This document shows positions 1-12,229 of a DNA stretch of 64,000 nt, piece by piece. Made by a program: the position numbers and the translations under genes. Numbering within the stretch: position 1 is the first letter of the stretch; each line of letters begins with the position of its first letter. The notes below the pieces were generated by a model. That model searched no databases. It saw only the letters and a list, made by a program, of their open reading frames with translations, and had not been told where the DNA came from. The stretch is from Epiperipatus broadwayi (taxonomy: Eukaryota; Onychophora; Udeonychophora; Euonychophora; Peripatidae). Location: assembly GCA_028023455.1 (NCBI GenBank), contig JAQFVV010006215.1, forward strand, positions 5,319,230 through 5,383,229, given 5' to 3'.

Positions 1-1329
1 AAAAATTTTCTTTTCCAAAAAATCTTTTGATAAACTAAAAAAAAATATTTTTTCAATTTATTTTAAAAAATTTTATACCCTTATTTTTTTTTAATATATA
101 TAAATAAATGGAGAATGTTAAACATACACATACACTGTACCAATCAGACTTGAATGTATATTTAACAAGAGTCTAAGCAAAAGTATACTGAAAACAATCA
201 TGCCCAAGATACACAGGTCAGGAGCAATTATGACTTCTGCCCTATTTGCTCATTATCTAAATCTCTAACATTATGAACAACATCTCTGATAACAAAAGGA
301 ATTTCATTCATTCTAGTCCCAGAGACACAGTGGAGAGATAAGAGATCTTCAGGGAATATGACATTAAGATAAGATTAATGAAATGTATCAAACAAGCATG
401 AGGTTAAGAGGAATAAGAATAATATATAACGCAACCTTAAATGATGTGTATGCATACAACAACATTAAGATAAAGAATGAGTGACATAGTAATTGATTAT
501 GAACTATTAATAATTTATTAATAAATTAATGAGATCGAATACTTAAGTAATGATTAATATAAATTTAATAAATACAAATGATAAATTTATTTACATGTGA
601 TATATATAACAAAATAAATGTGTTAGTATTAAATATGCACACATTATATAATTCGAATATGAAATATTGAACAAAGTTTGGGCTTCACGTAATTACTGAT
701 GATGATTTGCATATTCCAAGTTACGTATTGTTACTAGATAATATAGGATATGAATTACAATGATGGAAGAATACCCAAACAGAAATTGAATATATATAAT
801 GGTACTATATGACGTACACTCAGGACAATGCAGCTTAATATGCTAATGAAGGAAGATATCAATTTTAAAACAGATTTATAATCTTAACACTATGATACAT
901 AAATGGGAATTAATGACCTTAAGACATGTATTCATGAAATAGAAGCTTATTTATGTAAAACCATCTTTGAATTACGATTTACCATGACCATACAACGAAT
1001 ATGCATTTTGAGATATTACAAGCTTTATTCGGTCAATAATTATAGGTTATATGAATTATTTGGAGTGAATAAACATTTGTTTGTGTAATTAACTACATAA
1101 TTCTGATGTAACAGAACCACTAAGTGCTGTTTACTAGCACATTTAAAGATTATTTAAATGAGAGGGTGGCTAGCATAAATAAGCTTTAAGATAACATTTC
1201 TAATATATAATAGTAATAAAGAGAGAAGGGTTTAGAGAGATCACAGCATTATGACTTATAGATATAATAGGGCAATATAAAATATTAATCAGAAGTTTGT
1301 GGTGCTGACTAAAGTGATAGCACTAAAAA
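1..1329. other. AT-rich stretch, nothing recognised
   Basis: Low-complexity A+T-rich DNA with short ATTAAT- and ATAAT-like runs. The longest open frame (903-1088, 61 codons) shows no recognisable domain and has the residue bias expected of random AT-rich DNA. No RNA gene or transposon end was recognised. Confidence 0.6.
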
Positions 1330-1562
1330 TATTAAGTCTGCATTGGGATGAGAGGCTTCATCAACTATTAATGGATGTGAGAGTCTGCCTGCACTTGTGA
1401 CAGGGCGGTATTTGAAAAGGTGATTGGTAGGGGATACCATGGTCTGGGTTTTCCAATGTTATCCCATGGAGAGTCTCACTACAACCTGACATTGTTTGGG
1501 AGTTGCTGCTTCCAAATCAAATTTTGGACCAAGTCATGAAAAGAAGTGATCTCGGACCTCCG
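1330..1562. repeat. G+C-richer block, possible old repeat
   Basis: This block of about 230 bases is visibly richer in G and C than its surroundings, which usually marks an inserted repeat or a conserved exon in AT-rich animal DNA. All six frames are broken, and I see no terminal repeats, poly(A) tail or tRNA-like boxes. Its class cannot be decided from this window. Confidence 0.25.
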
Positions 1563-2670
1563 GATATTAATTTTGACAAAGCAAGAATACGAAGTTAATA
1601 ATGTTATCAAGAGTAAGCAATGCTAAATAATATTCAGGTCCTTAATGACACTGATATGTTAATTAAAGATCTCCTAAATTAATAATATCCAGCGTAATGA
1701 TATGACAAAATTTAACCCATCCTTAAAAGTACGCATATGACCTTTAATACTAATTAGAATGTCAAAATATAAAAAAGGAAAATATTGTTCCTTTCATTAA
1801 ACAAACATACTATGCTTAAAGGTAAATAATTATATAGCCAACATAACACTTGATGGCATGCCAAGCAAATGATTGATTATCAAGTATAAAAATAAGACCA
1901 TTAAATTTACTTTAAAGAATATTAAAATATAATTAAATCCATAGTGCTAAGTGAGGTAAGAAATTAATATCATAAAGTGACAGCTGTCTGCCATTAAGCA
2001 AATATCACAAACAATTATATGCAATCAAGCGAACCTTAGTTTTGTAAGAAGACTTACATTTAAGTATTTAAGGACAGAGAATAATACAGGGTTGCTAGAT
2101 TGAGTCACTAGCATATTAAAATCAAACTAACCACAATACATAATTATAATAAAATACAATTTAAGTTTACCACATTAAAATAGTAGAGAGATAAATAAAG
2201 CGTGAAACCCAGTAAATACAGTTATAGATCAAAATTCATAGATTTGTGCATTATATTTTACAGAAAGAGAGAGAGTCATTATAATTGGCACTACATCGCC
2301 AATTATTAGATAGATAAAAAGTTACATTGTAATTAAAATAAATTATAATTAAATAAATGAAGGTTGAGAGTTCATGGTAGCAGCATGGACAGAATTACCT
2401 TCTGGTGACTTGATGACTTTACGGTCGTATAGGTTGATACACATGAAAAATAAAATATGGAAAACACGGTTAGCAATACAGAGTTCACATAAAATAATGA
2501 TCGGCATCTTTCAAGAGTTAGTTTAGGATTTTTTGAGTAGAGATGGCATGGTAGCATAGCACTATGGAGAGATCAGGAAAACGAATTTCTTCCCTCTACT
2601 TAAAAGTCATTTTATCAAAATTTTGAATGAAGTAGATTCATTTAGCAACACTTCTCTGGAAAGTAAAAGC
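1563..2670. other. AT-rich stretch downstream of a promoter candidate
   Basis: No recognisable gene. On the minus strand this is what would be transcribed from the TATA/HSE candidate at 2697-2730. That strand has a 61-codon frame (2557-2372) with no known domain and a donor-like AAG|GTAATT near 2400, so an untranslated first exon is possible but unproven. Confidence 0.35.
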
Positions 2671-2696
2671 AGAGTGCCCTGTGTTAAATTTGGCTG

Positions 2697-2730
2697 TATT
2701 TATACGCCAACTAAACTTTCTAGAAACTTC
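2697..2730 (-). promoter_or_regulatory. Heat-shock-element plus TATA box promoter candidate
   Basis: Read on the minus strand, TATAAATA lies at 2704-2697. About 14 bases upstream is a perfect three-unit heat shock element of alternating TTC/GAA/TTC spaced by two bases (2718-2730). The spacing resembles invertebrate hsp promoters, where HSF trimers bind just upstream of TATA. The predicted start is near 2670, running leftward. A second GAA-NN-TTC pair lies upstream at 3001-3008. No heat shock protein coding sequence follows, so this could drive a non-coding exon, belong to a transposon, or be coincidental. Confidence 0.35.
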
Positions 2731-3000
2731 TTTCACGACACCACTCAAGGTGGTCGGGTAAGCATTACCTGGCGTGTTTTCATTCATCCTTTGTTTAAAA
2801 TTATATTTGACAGATGAAAACGAGATAAGTTCTGGAGAGTATTGTTCTACTCTATTTCTAAATTGGAAATAGATTCAATAGATATATTTTCCATTAAAAT
2901 TTAGGATTACTAAAATTCATTTAATTAACAACAACATTTTAAATTGAAATAAGGTACGTTCTTTTGTTTCTTAAATTTAAATTATGTTAATTACTCTCCA

Positions 3001-3008
3001 GAACCTTC
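3001..3008. promoter_or_regulatory. Two-unit heat shock element
   Basis: AGAACCTTCT contains inverted GAA and TTC units spaced by two bases. Alone it would be ignored; it is listed because it lies about 270 bases upstream of the three-unit element and TATA box at 2697-2730. Confidence 0.2.
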
Positions 3009-3012
3009 TCTG

Positions 3013-5189
3013 GTATTACATCAGCTTTCTAATAATACAAGAATTATAAATTAAATAATATACAAAATATATTTAAATAAATGAATAGATATTACTTATA
3101 ATATTTTTATGTATCTGTAATACATACACATACATACATGACTATTTAAGGCGATGAAAATTTTAAATATTTCAGAATTACAACTTAAATAACTATGTCT
3201 CAGTTTAAAATAATTGTTGACAATTTACAAAAAAAAGGGATAATCGCGTGTATATGTGTACTTACACTCCCTGATGATTAAACGAGTACACAGATGGGTT
3301 TGAATCTCTGGTTTAAGGTTACTGATATCAACAGACAGTGAAGCAAAATATGTATGACAGATTTTGCTGCTTCAACACAAACATGTACATACATGATATA
3401 ACACCAACACAGTTTGTTAATGTTACAAATTATTTGTTTCTTAAATGTATGTTCTCTTATTTTATTTAAATGGTCTCATTCTACCTTATTTTGTCTATTT
3501 TATCCTTAAAGAGAATATGTCCTATGCTACAATAAACCTTCTTTTTCTCTGACTCATGAAATAATTAATGATCATTTTCATATTTCCAACAAGATATCTA
3601 GCATGTATATATAAATAGTAATAATTTTTTCTGATAATTAATCCCTATAACACATCATTTACTTTTGACTTTCTTCATTAGTATTACTACATGATTAAAG
3701 ACTCCATGCATTGTAAGACCAGTTGTATTCTTGATTTTCCTGAGACTCAGATGCTTTAGCTACTCCTGTTTTTCAAATTGATTTCATCCTAAGATTCTGT
3801 CCTTTCAGGATAAGGGTTATCTTCTCTGCCTATTTCTATTTTTCTCTCTGGTTTCTCTAAAACCTGGAAGTCTGCCTATGGTCTATTTGGAGATTTTTTT
3901 TGCAATGAGATTTAAAGGTCTTGCTTTTTAATGATATGCTCTTTATAAAGATAGGATTTAATTATAATAAATTTCTAACAGGTTAGAAAATAATTATAGT
4001 GGGGTTTTTAAAGTAATTATATTTTGGTAAGAGAAACTATATACTGTATACAGGTTTTTTATAATAATAAAAAAACAATCAATTTTAAGAAATAATATTT
4101 TTAAAAAAGATAAAGCTTTGTATCATATTTTATTCTCTATCTAAAAAGCAAGAAGAAAATTAACTATTATAAAATATGTTTTTATATTTGTTGGTATATT
4201 TTATATTTATAAATTCATTGTAATCTAGTATTATGAAAAGGTAAAAATTGAAATTCAAGACTTTTATAATGCACTAAGCATGCTTTCAGCAGATTACTGC
4301 CAGAATTATAATGCTGTATTAATTTAGAAGTTTTTTGATTTATATATTATATCTTGGCAAAGATTATGTTAAGTAATGGAAACGATATTTTTTTTAGTTT
4401 TTTATGAAGTTTATAGTTCAGTAAAAGACAAAAAAATTTCATAAAAGAAAAAGAGCATTGGAATTTTATATATTTATAATTGAACTATATATATAAAAAA
4501 GAGGAATTTTTAAAATGTATAAATAAAAATATTCCAACATAAAATAATCCCATTATTTAATATAAATTATTTAGTTTTCATTACAAACAAATCTTTTATA
4601 ATAAATCATTTATTTTTTATTATTGATAAACAAATAATCCTTTGACATAAAGTCTGTTTATTTTTATAAACAAAATATTATTTAAATTAATTTATAAAAC
4701 AGATCATATTTAATATTTTATTCTTAACTGTATTTATATATATAAACTTTTTTTCAAATTCTAATCAGGCTTTTGGACAGCCATTATGCAACTCAGTTAA
4801 CCATGCAATTTTAATTGATAAATGACTATTTAGAAATTCTTAGCTAAAAGGTAAAACAAAAAATGAACATCATTCAAACCCTTACTATCTAGCATTTGGA
4901 AAGCTTAGTAATGCCTTCATTGCTCTATAAAAGGTTGTTGAAGAGGCTTTTACCTAGCAATGAATTAATTAAAAGCTACTTTACCTCGTTTTACTTATAT
5001 CCCACTGTTATGCTTTGACATCTTAAATTAAAGTAGTCATCATATCACTAATGAATAGCATTTGCATATATTATGATACGGTACAGGACTCATTTCACAT
5101 CCAATATGTCTAACAGGAAGTTATATGCCTCCAGGTTCTTATGGTCAGTACATAAATAAGATCAGTAAAATATACAACTGATTTATATC
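3013..5189. other. AT-rich stretch, nothing recognised
   Basis: Low-complexity DNA with many A and T runs. A pyrimidine-rich, slightly G+C-richer patch at about 3710-3900 has no open frame and no terminal repeats. At 3286-3300 GGGTTTGAATCTCTG resembles a tRNA B box, but no A box or tRNA fold was found. Confidence 0.5.
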
Positions 5190-5358
5190 ACAATACAAAT
5201 AACATCACATGATCACCATTTCTTATGCTTGCTCATAACTATTATTAAAACAGGCAAAACTCTCCATACAATAGTGCCAGTCGGTGTAAGCCAGAGTAAT
5301 CAATGGATACCAGAAGGCTTATGCATAAAATTCCTATCTAGTGCCTACTCATTCAATA

Positions 5359-5400
5359 TTCCCAGACTAGTTTCTAGCAGGTGATCCTCATCAGTGAGGA
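5359..5400 (-). ncRNA. Hammerhead ribozyme motif, antisense arm of A1 (partly decayed)
   Basis: On the minus strand: stem I strand TCCTCA, core CTGATGA, a stem II region that has lost its pairing, GAAA, the palindromic stem III ACTAGT, C at position 17, then TGGGAA closing stem I. Core and GUC cleavage triplet are intact, but stem II is damaged, so activity is doubtful. Confidence 0.55.
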
Positions 5401-6034
5401 GCTTTGGGTCAGAAGGTACTGCACTTAGGTCTTAGGATCCAATGCAACCCTCCAGCATCCACCTTTTATCTCTACTTAACTACAAAACTATGAGTCCAAA
5501 ATTGAAAACACAATAATATTTTCAATCCCAGCTCATTAGCTTATATAGTCATATAGGTCGGAACTTAGTTCAATACCCATACATTTTGGTGTCTTTGGTC
5601 TTTAATAACCATAGCAACCACTATCCTATTAGGCAGGATTGGTGTTAAACCACTAAACATCACATGATGTGGCATCCATTGATTTCTTTGGCTTGCACTG
5701 AGTGGCACTACTGTATGGAGAGTTCTTCCTGTTTTAATAACAGTTATGAGCAAGCATAAGAAATGGTGATCATGTGATGTTTAGTGTTTTAACACCAATC
5801 CTGCCTAATAGGATAATGGTGGCTATGGTTATTAAAGAACCAAAGACACCAAAATGTATGGATACTGAACTGAGTTCAGATCTATATGACTATATAAGCT
5901 AATGAGCTTGGATTGAAAATATTACTGTGTTTTCAATTTTGGACTCATGTTTTTGTAGTTAAGTAGAGATAAAACGTGACTGCTGAAGGGTTACATTGGA
6001 TCCCAAGATCTAGGTGGTGCTCTCAGATCTAAAG

Positions 6035-6082
6035 CTCCTCAATGATAAGGGCCACAAGCTAGAAATTAGTCTTGGGATATTG
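6035..6082 (+). ncRNA. Degenerate hammerhead motif, sense arm of A1
   Basis: This aligns with the intact motif at 14112-14161 but has two core substitutions (ATGATAA instead of CTGATGA). GAAA, the GUC triplet and most of stem I remain. Predicted inactive. Confidence 0.45.
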
Positions 6083-6204
6083 GATGAGTAGGCACTAGAT
6101 AGGGGTTTTATGCACAAGTCTTCTGACATCCATTGATCACTCTGGCTTGCACTGAGTGGCACTACTGTATGGAGAGTTTTGCCTGTTTTAATAACAATAC
6201 AGAT

Positions 6205-8735
6205 TAATTGGATTCGATTTAAAACCATAAGGTACTTGAAATTTCAAATAATTAGCATTTGAAATTAACTTTAGTCTAGGATAAAAGAAGACTTTTGGCT
6301 ACATTGCTACTAAGTGACCATTGGTATTATTTGTTGGCATTGTAATTTCAGAACGTTAGAGATATCTATATCAAATTGTTGTTAGATAAATTTAAAAAGT
6401 CGGTGAATATTCATATTTAAAGTCCAACGTTTTTAAAATTAAATAAATATTTAGAAAGAATTCTCAAAAAGTTTCTAGAACAGAATTTATATGTATAGAT
6501 TCTAATCACGTAATTTTTGTAGTTATAAGACACCAATAGCCGGGTTTTTTTTTTTTTTTCTGAGAGCAATTAATATTCTAATATATTCCCCCCGTCCATT
6601 TACTTTTTTGCCGAAAAAAGATTCAGATCAATGTTAAAACAGTTGTTCACAATTTGACATACTTTAACAATTGTAAGCAGCAAGTATTTTTCTCAGTATA
6701 AAGTAATGAAATCTAATATCAATAAGATAGATCTATAAATACCAAATACATAAAAGTTTTATAATAGATATAAATTTCAAAATAACACAATAAATTTTAC
6801 TCACGGTTCTTGAAAAGGTACAGATTTTCTGGTATATCGTCCAGTCATACTCCAAAGAAGCAATAATTTAATTTCATTTTCTAATCTAAATAACATATAA
6901 ATAAAGTCAAAAGAAAAAATATACAACAAACGTAATGAATATTTGAAAGCATTTTAGTCGCATAAAAAAACTATATAATATAAAACTTCTATATAATAAA
7001 TTATAAATACTTTGTAAGTATAAAAAAATAAACGAGAGAAAATCAGAAATGGACAAAAATGTCAACGAAAATCTATAATTACTTTGAATTCAATGCTATT
7101 AAAAAATAATAACAAACACATATCGCCATGAAACCATACTTTTATACCGCCCTCTATTGTCATTTTTGTTATTTTGATAAATGAAATATTTCGTATATTA
7201 AAATAAGCTGACCTACTATTAAATAAAATATTTAATAATAAAATCTGATAAAATAGAATGAGACATGAATCTCATTTAAGGAAACTGTAGAGAGATAATT
7301 ACACATTTTTGTTAACTTTTAAAATGCAATAATTTTAAGTTTCAATAAACTATAAATCCAATCTAGTCTCAGAAGAAAAAATACAAAAACAGAAAAACAA
7401 ATAAAAAAGTTAAATTAACGATGTTGCCTTTAAAGTTCTTCTGCATTAAACGTTTTTTTTTTTTTGAAAAAAAAAAAACTTTAATATGTTGCCTAATTTT
7501 GGCATTTCTTTGCATTTTATTCTTAAATCTATTTTCTTAATGAAAGCAATATTATACTTTTTCAGTGCCTTTTTATAAAAACCATCCTCATGTTAAAGAT
7601 AAAATATTTTTTAGGAAGTTTGTTATCATTCATTTTCTTTACATGGGCAATTAACAGAGATATGATTTTCAATAGTAGATTCAATAACATTAGATCTAGA
7701 AAGCTGAAGCACATATTGATTGATTTATGATGATGCATAATATTTTTAGAATCTTGTAGAGCATCCATAAATTAAGTTTTTCTATTGCTTTGTGATAGAG
7801 TCCTTGTCTTATTTCATTATAATAAAGTGTTCAAAATATATTCAACTAATTTAGTTCTGATAATTATATCACTATGGCAAAATAGATTTTTACGTTATTA
7901 AACATTAATATTAGTATATTGCAGTCTATATTACTCCAAACATCCAAGTCTGTCCTTCTGCCTAAAAAGATACCAAGATATTCAAGTTGATTAACATTTT
8001 CGTGTGATAATTATCCAATCTATAATTACTGGACATTTTCTTTATCACTGACTAACAATGTAGATGAGATTATTAATCATTAATTAATAAGCTAGTCTTT
8101 AGAGATTGCATTAAATAACGTCTTAAATAACATACAATGAAAAGTTTAATTCAAGAAAAAATAAAATTCTCTTATTGTATTCAAAATGATATACAAAATG
8201 TTAAAGAACATATATAGTTACAATAATATATTACATTAAATATCTATACAATATGTAGAAAATATACTGTATGATTTTTATCATATCACAGTAACACAAA
8301 CTTTTACTTGAGAATACAATCAAATGGATAATATTATACTAGATCAATAAAGTAATTTATTAGCTTTATTACTTAATATAGTGATGGACAAACATTTTTA
8401 ACAGTGATACTCATAAGCAATTTTAATATTTTTCTTTCTTTATAAAATTATTTTTTACTACCAAACACAACTGAACAGCACATAAATAATCTGTTTTTAA
8501 ACATTGAAAAATTACAAAAGACACTAAAAATGTTGAAATTTTTCATATTGTTTTCCAGAAAAGATCTCAACTGATTCACAATTCAGCAAGATTATTATTA
8601 TATTAACTAAAATTACACATTGTTTTGGAAAATCATGTTGGTTTGATCAGAGTAGTACATCTTTTGGACGATCCTTTGGATCATCAAAAACATCAGTCCC
8701 CAGCCCCGCTCATTCCAGCACTACTCCCTGACATT
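6205..8735. other. AT-rich stretch, nothing recognised
   Basis: No gene or transposon end recognised. Contains a T run at 6547-6560 and facing T and A runs at about 7452-7477 that could form a short hairpin. At 7150-7165 a short motif, CCCTCTATTGTCAT, resembles CCATCTATTGTCAT near 9600, suggesting an old dispersed repeat. Confidence 0.45.
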
Positions 8736-8870
8736 TATAATGTAATTTAAAACTGTAATTCCATTTTAGAAAATAATGTTGGTTTATAAATTGTTTAAAA
8801 GTAGTTTGAAAAATGTCAACATGAGATGAAATGTATAATGTAATTATTCCATTTTAGAAAATAATGTTGC
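8736..8870. repeat. Partial tandem duplication, period 88
   Basis: A 24-base segment, ATTCCATTTTAG followed by AAAATAATGTTG, occurs at 8758-8781 and again at 8846-8869, preceded in both by TATAATGTAAT. The offset is 88 bases. Function unknown. Confidence 0.7.
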
Positions 8871-9211
8871 TTCGCAATGAAAAGTTGGACCACGGAAATG
8901 GCATTTTTATGTGTTTTAGCACCTAAACAATGCCATCAAGTGGCATGCATGTCTAATCAACTACTACTCTGAATTGAAACTAGATATGTTTATGATACTA
9001 TTATTGACATTAAAAAATATTAAATTTTAAGTAACTTTGTAAGATAGTTTTTTTGATTTTCACCCATTATTGACTTTTAATAAAAATAAGAAAAATGCTA
9101 ATTATTGCTTATTCTACTCCCTAACCACTCCAAGAACATGTGAAAAATTTTTGTAGTGAAGGGAAATTATTCAATCCTTGTCAGTATGCTCAAGTAAACA
9201 AATCATTAAGC

Positions 9212-9657
9212 AAGCATCAGCAAGTTTTAACTTGTGTTTTTTTGTTTTTCATAAATGTACCTTTGAGGTCTTTCTTGCAATGATATATATTGCAGAGGCT
9301 TCTACTATGTGGTGATGCAGAACTGAGATCAGACCCATGTAGCTATCTGGTTTGCTAAGCTGAGTTTGAAGACATTACGTGTCTAAGAGATTTACGCTTG
9401 CAAGCTGAATAGAAACTGTTTCATAAACGCTCAGAGTTTGTGTTTAGATCTATTTTCTTATTCCTGTCCTTCACTGCCGATAGCAAATAGCTTGAAATCA
9501 TGATCTGAAGGTGGAAATTAAAGTTAGAGATAGTGAATGCTTGCTCTGACATTTATGTAAACAAAAAACTACGCTTGACGGTGTTTTTGGTGGAACGCCA
9601 TCTATTGTCATAAATACAAGCGTCAGCAAGTTTTTAACTTGTGTTTTTTTTTTTTTT
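9212..9657. repeat. Short element bounded by T-tailed direct repeats
   Basis: The segment at 9212-9249 (AAGCATCAGCAAG, then TTTTAACTTGTGTT and a T run) recurs at 9618-9657 with one substitution and one extra T. Between lies about 370 bp, richer in G+C than the flanks, with no open frame. This could be a TRIM-like retroelement with tiny terminal repeats, or two insertions with the same T-rich end. Confidence 0.5.
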
Positions 9658-9659
9658 AG

Positions 9660-10084
9660 ATTTAATATAATCTGTATATTAGATTTCCTCTTCTACATTT
9701 TTTGTGTATGTTTATAGTATCCTTTTAAACTCTTACACAAATTTAAAGAATAATTTTAATTGGATTTTTAATTAAAATTCTTTAATTAGATTTCTAAAAA
9801 TAGCATATATTTTGATTTTTCTCTTTTACCTTCAAGATTAAAAAAATAAATTTTGTTTTTTAACCAAAATATATATCTTTAATTCTCGATTTATCAAATT
9901 CTTTAATCAATATATTGCATCATAGTATTAATATTATTTGTGCTTTATATTCCTATTTCATAATAAATACCATCAGTTAACTATTTATCAGTTATTTAGC
10001 CAAAAATATTTATAGTTATTCATGTATATATAGTATTTCACTTCTTTTTACTAGTCTTATATTTATGTATGCTAATCTGGCTTT
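9660..10084. other. AT-rich stretch, nothing recognised
   Basis: Low-complexity T- and A-rich DNA separating the direct-repeat element from the RTE fragment. No coding signal in any frame. Confidence 0.5.
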
Positions 10085-10290
10085 TTTTAACGTTTAAGTC
10101 AGAAACAGACAATCGAAATTTTAAACCGGATTTCCAAGAGATTGTGAAAGACCCTAGAAAGAGGCTATATGAAAGATGGATGGATTAAATACAGACATTT
10201 ATTGGTGTGATGTGGAGAAGAGAAACTAGAAATTGGAGAAACTGAATTACACGTGGAAGATCTTCATCGGTGATGAATTGAAAATCATTA
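10085..10290 (+). mobile_element. RTE-clade LINE, 3' end fragment
   Basis: Frames on the plus strand read, across frameshifts, like the extreme C-terminal region of RTE elements: a basic run like KRPRKRP, then RWMD-like and WRRE-like residues, ending in a TGATGAAT tail. The same segment is better preserved at 29520-29700 on the other strand. This is a 5'-truncated dead copy in the opposite orientation to the three larger RTE copies. Confidence 0.6.
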
Positions 10291-12229
10291 ATAGCTACTA
10301 AATATATATATATATTTAAGATCTAACGGTTTTTCTTTCAAAAGTTAACCTTGATAATGGTGGATGCTAGTCTGTCAAAATATCGGTGTTTAATGGAAAA
10401 TAATACATGGTATAGCCCAAAAAGTTATAATTTATCTACATCATATAGTGAAAACATTAAATATAATATATATATACGCGTCTAGTTCATTAAAAGCATC
10501 TTTAATGTTTATTAGATTATGTGTGTCTTTTTTTTTTCAACAGTATAAATATAAAATTGATTGTAATAAATAAATATTAAAATAAATTATCATTAAATTA
10601 ATTGAAATGATGAGTTTATTTTCTCAAATCTATTTTTGTAGATTTTAATTTGAAATCGTTCATCTATTTTATGAAAAGATTATTTAAAATTTCAAAGAAA
10701 TTTCTTTCTAATTGCTTTATATATTACTTACATTTTTAATTTTAAAACATTTTTTCCATGACTTAGTCTTTGTAAAATACTGATCAAAGAAAAAATATCA
10801 GAAAAAAAAAATAGATAAAAAAAAAATCAAGTTATAATAATTAAGAAATAGTGCAAAATATAAAATGTTTGTATCCCACTTAACAGGGTTTTCTAAAATC
10901 ATTTTGAACATTGTTATTGCATCTTATTAATATTCAAAAAGCATTTAAATTTTTTTATCACATGCCAATATGCTACATTTACAGATGAAGATCTTCTTTT
11001 ACTTTCTTTACTTTGTTAGTATGATTTTTAGCATTACTGAAAAAGGATATTAAACTGCCAATTATTTGAAAGTTGATTATAATTCTTTGATTTATGATTG
11101 TCCTAGACAAAATGAGATTTAATCTACGAGTATAGAAATCAACATCATTGCTTTCTTTGCTTGAAGACCTGGGTTAATTTCCACATATTGCTAAGTACCA
11201 TCATAAGTTTGAGCAATTAGGTTTTCATTACAATTATATTTTTTTAACAATCTGATGACCTGTGTATTATGAAATGAGGATGCAAGAGGTTTAATTCATT
11301 GTCATTTATTAATCTTAATTAATAATATCTACAGCTATATATATATTTACATTGTGATATTAAATTTTTAATTCATTTGTATTTGTAATTTGATTGTGAA
11401 ACATTTTTATGTCTGTGACACAAATTTTTTTTTTTTTGTAACTTAGACATGGCTGAGTTCCTAAAATATTTCATATTCCATTAGATCGATAACTGTACAG
11501 TTTTATTTCTTACTAATTATTCTTATAGTTGGCTATTGAACTGCATTTTGGACATGTATTCGCCCCACAGACTGTTAATCTTGTGTGCATGGAGTGGAAT
11601 GTCAAGAAAAAGAAAGGTTAAGAAGGTGTGGTTCACAGCCAATCACAAAAACATAATTAAAAGAAAGCAGTGTCCAGTTATTGAGCAAATAGGATATGAA
11701 ATTTTCTAATTTGAATAAAGTGCTTACATAATCATCTCACTGTTTAAATAGAGAAGTAGACTTAATCAATCTACGAGAGCTATGGTTGTGGAGGACATCA
11801 CCAAAAGTGCACTCAGTTGAGTCAAAGTTGCAAAAATAAAAATAAAACATTTGTGTCACTAATGTGAAACATTTCACAATCAAATTATATTCACATTGTG
11901 CTAAAATTGTCTTATAGTGGTTGCATAGATTTACATTTACCTTATACCTACTAATTTAATTCTCAAGGAGAGAAGTTTATTTATTGAATGTGACCCCTAT
12001 ATGACCTTAACACATGTATTTTTTTGCTCTGCATTATGAAAGATAAAAAAAATATGGCAAAATCTATATCAGGGTGAATTTATAACCAGTTCATAAATTA
12101 CAATAAACCACACCCCTCATGGCAGGAAATATCTATAATTATTATTTGAATCTCATTCCCATCTTTTATGTATTAGTTTGTTCTTTATAACAGTGCACTA
12201 CACTCCTTCTTTCTTAATTCTTTTTTGTT
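10291..12229. other. AT-rich stretch, nothing certain
   Basis: Mostly low-complexity. A modestly G+C-richer part at about 11560-11860 contains CAGCCAATCAC (CCAAT-like) at 11637. Because a Gypsy integrase on the minus strand ends just to the right, this part could hold its 3' untranslated region or LTR, but I found no matching LTR pair. Confidence 0.35.

Larger units (their letters stand above)
5190..6204. mobile_element. Foldback retrozyme-like element, family A copy 1 (A1)
   Basis: A non-coding inverted element of 993 bp (5201-6193) between near-identical 11-nt direct repeats, ACAATACAAAT (5190-5200) and ACAATACAGAT (6194-6204), one mismatch. From 5201 the sequence runs antisense for one full unit and re-enters its own tail at 5655, a head-to-tail junction giving a monomer of about 455 bp. 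It then switches to sense near 5672, passes a second tail (5768-5782) and ends at ...TTTTAATAAC. Each arm holds a hammerhead-like motif. There is no coding capacity; frames in this interval read across the repeat. The class is inferred from the ribozyme, head-to-tail junction and target-site-like repeats. A tandem-inverted satellite fragment is the alternative. Confidence 0.75.

Noticed and set aside
3286-3300. tRNA gene suggested by a B-box-like sequence
   Set aside because: No A box, no acceptor-stem pairing and no anticodon arm.
5565-6228. Minus-strand frames of 62 and 72 codons sharing the peptide LHTVVPLSASQ
   Set aside because: The shared peptide is a translation of the repeated arm of family A, also seen at 53364-53669, not a conserved protein.
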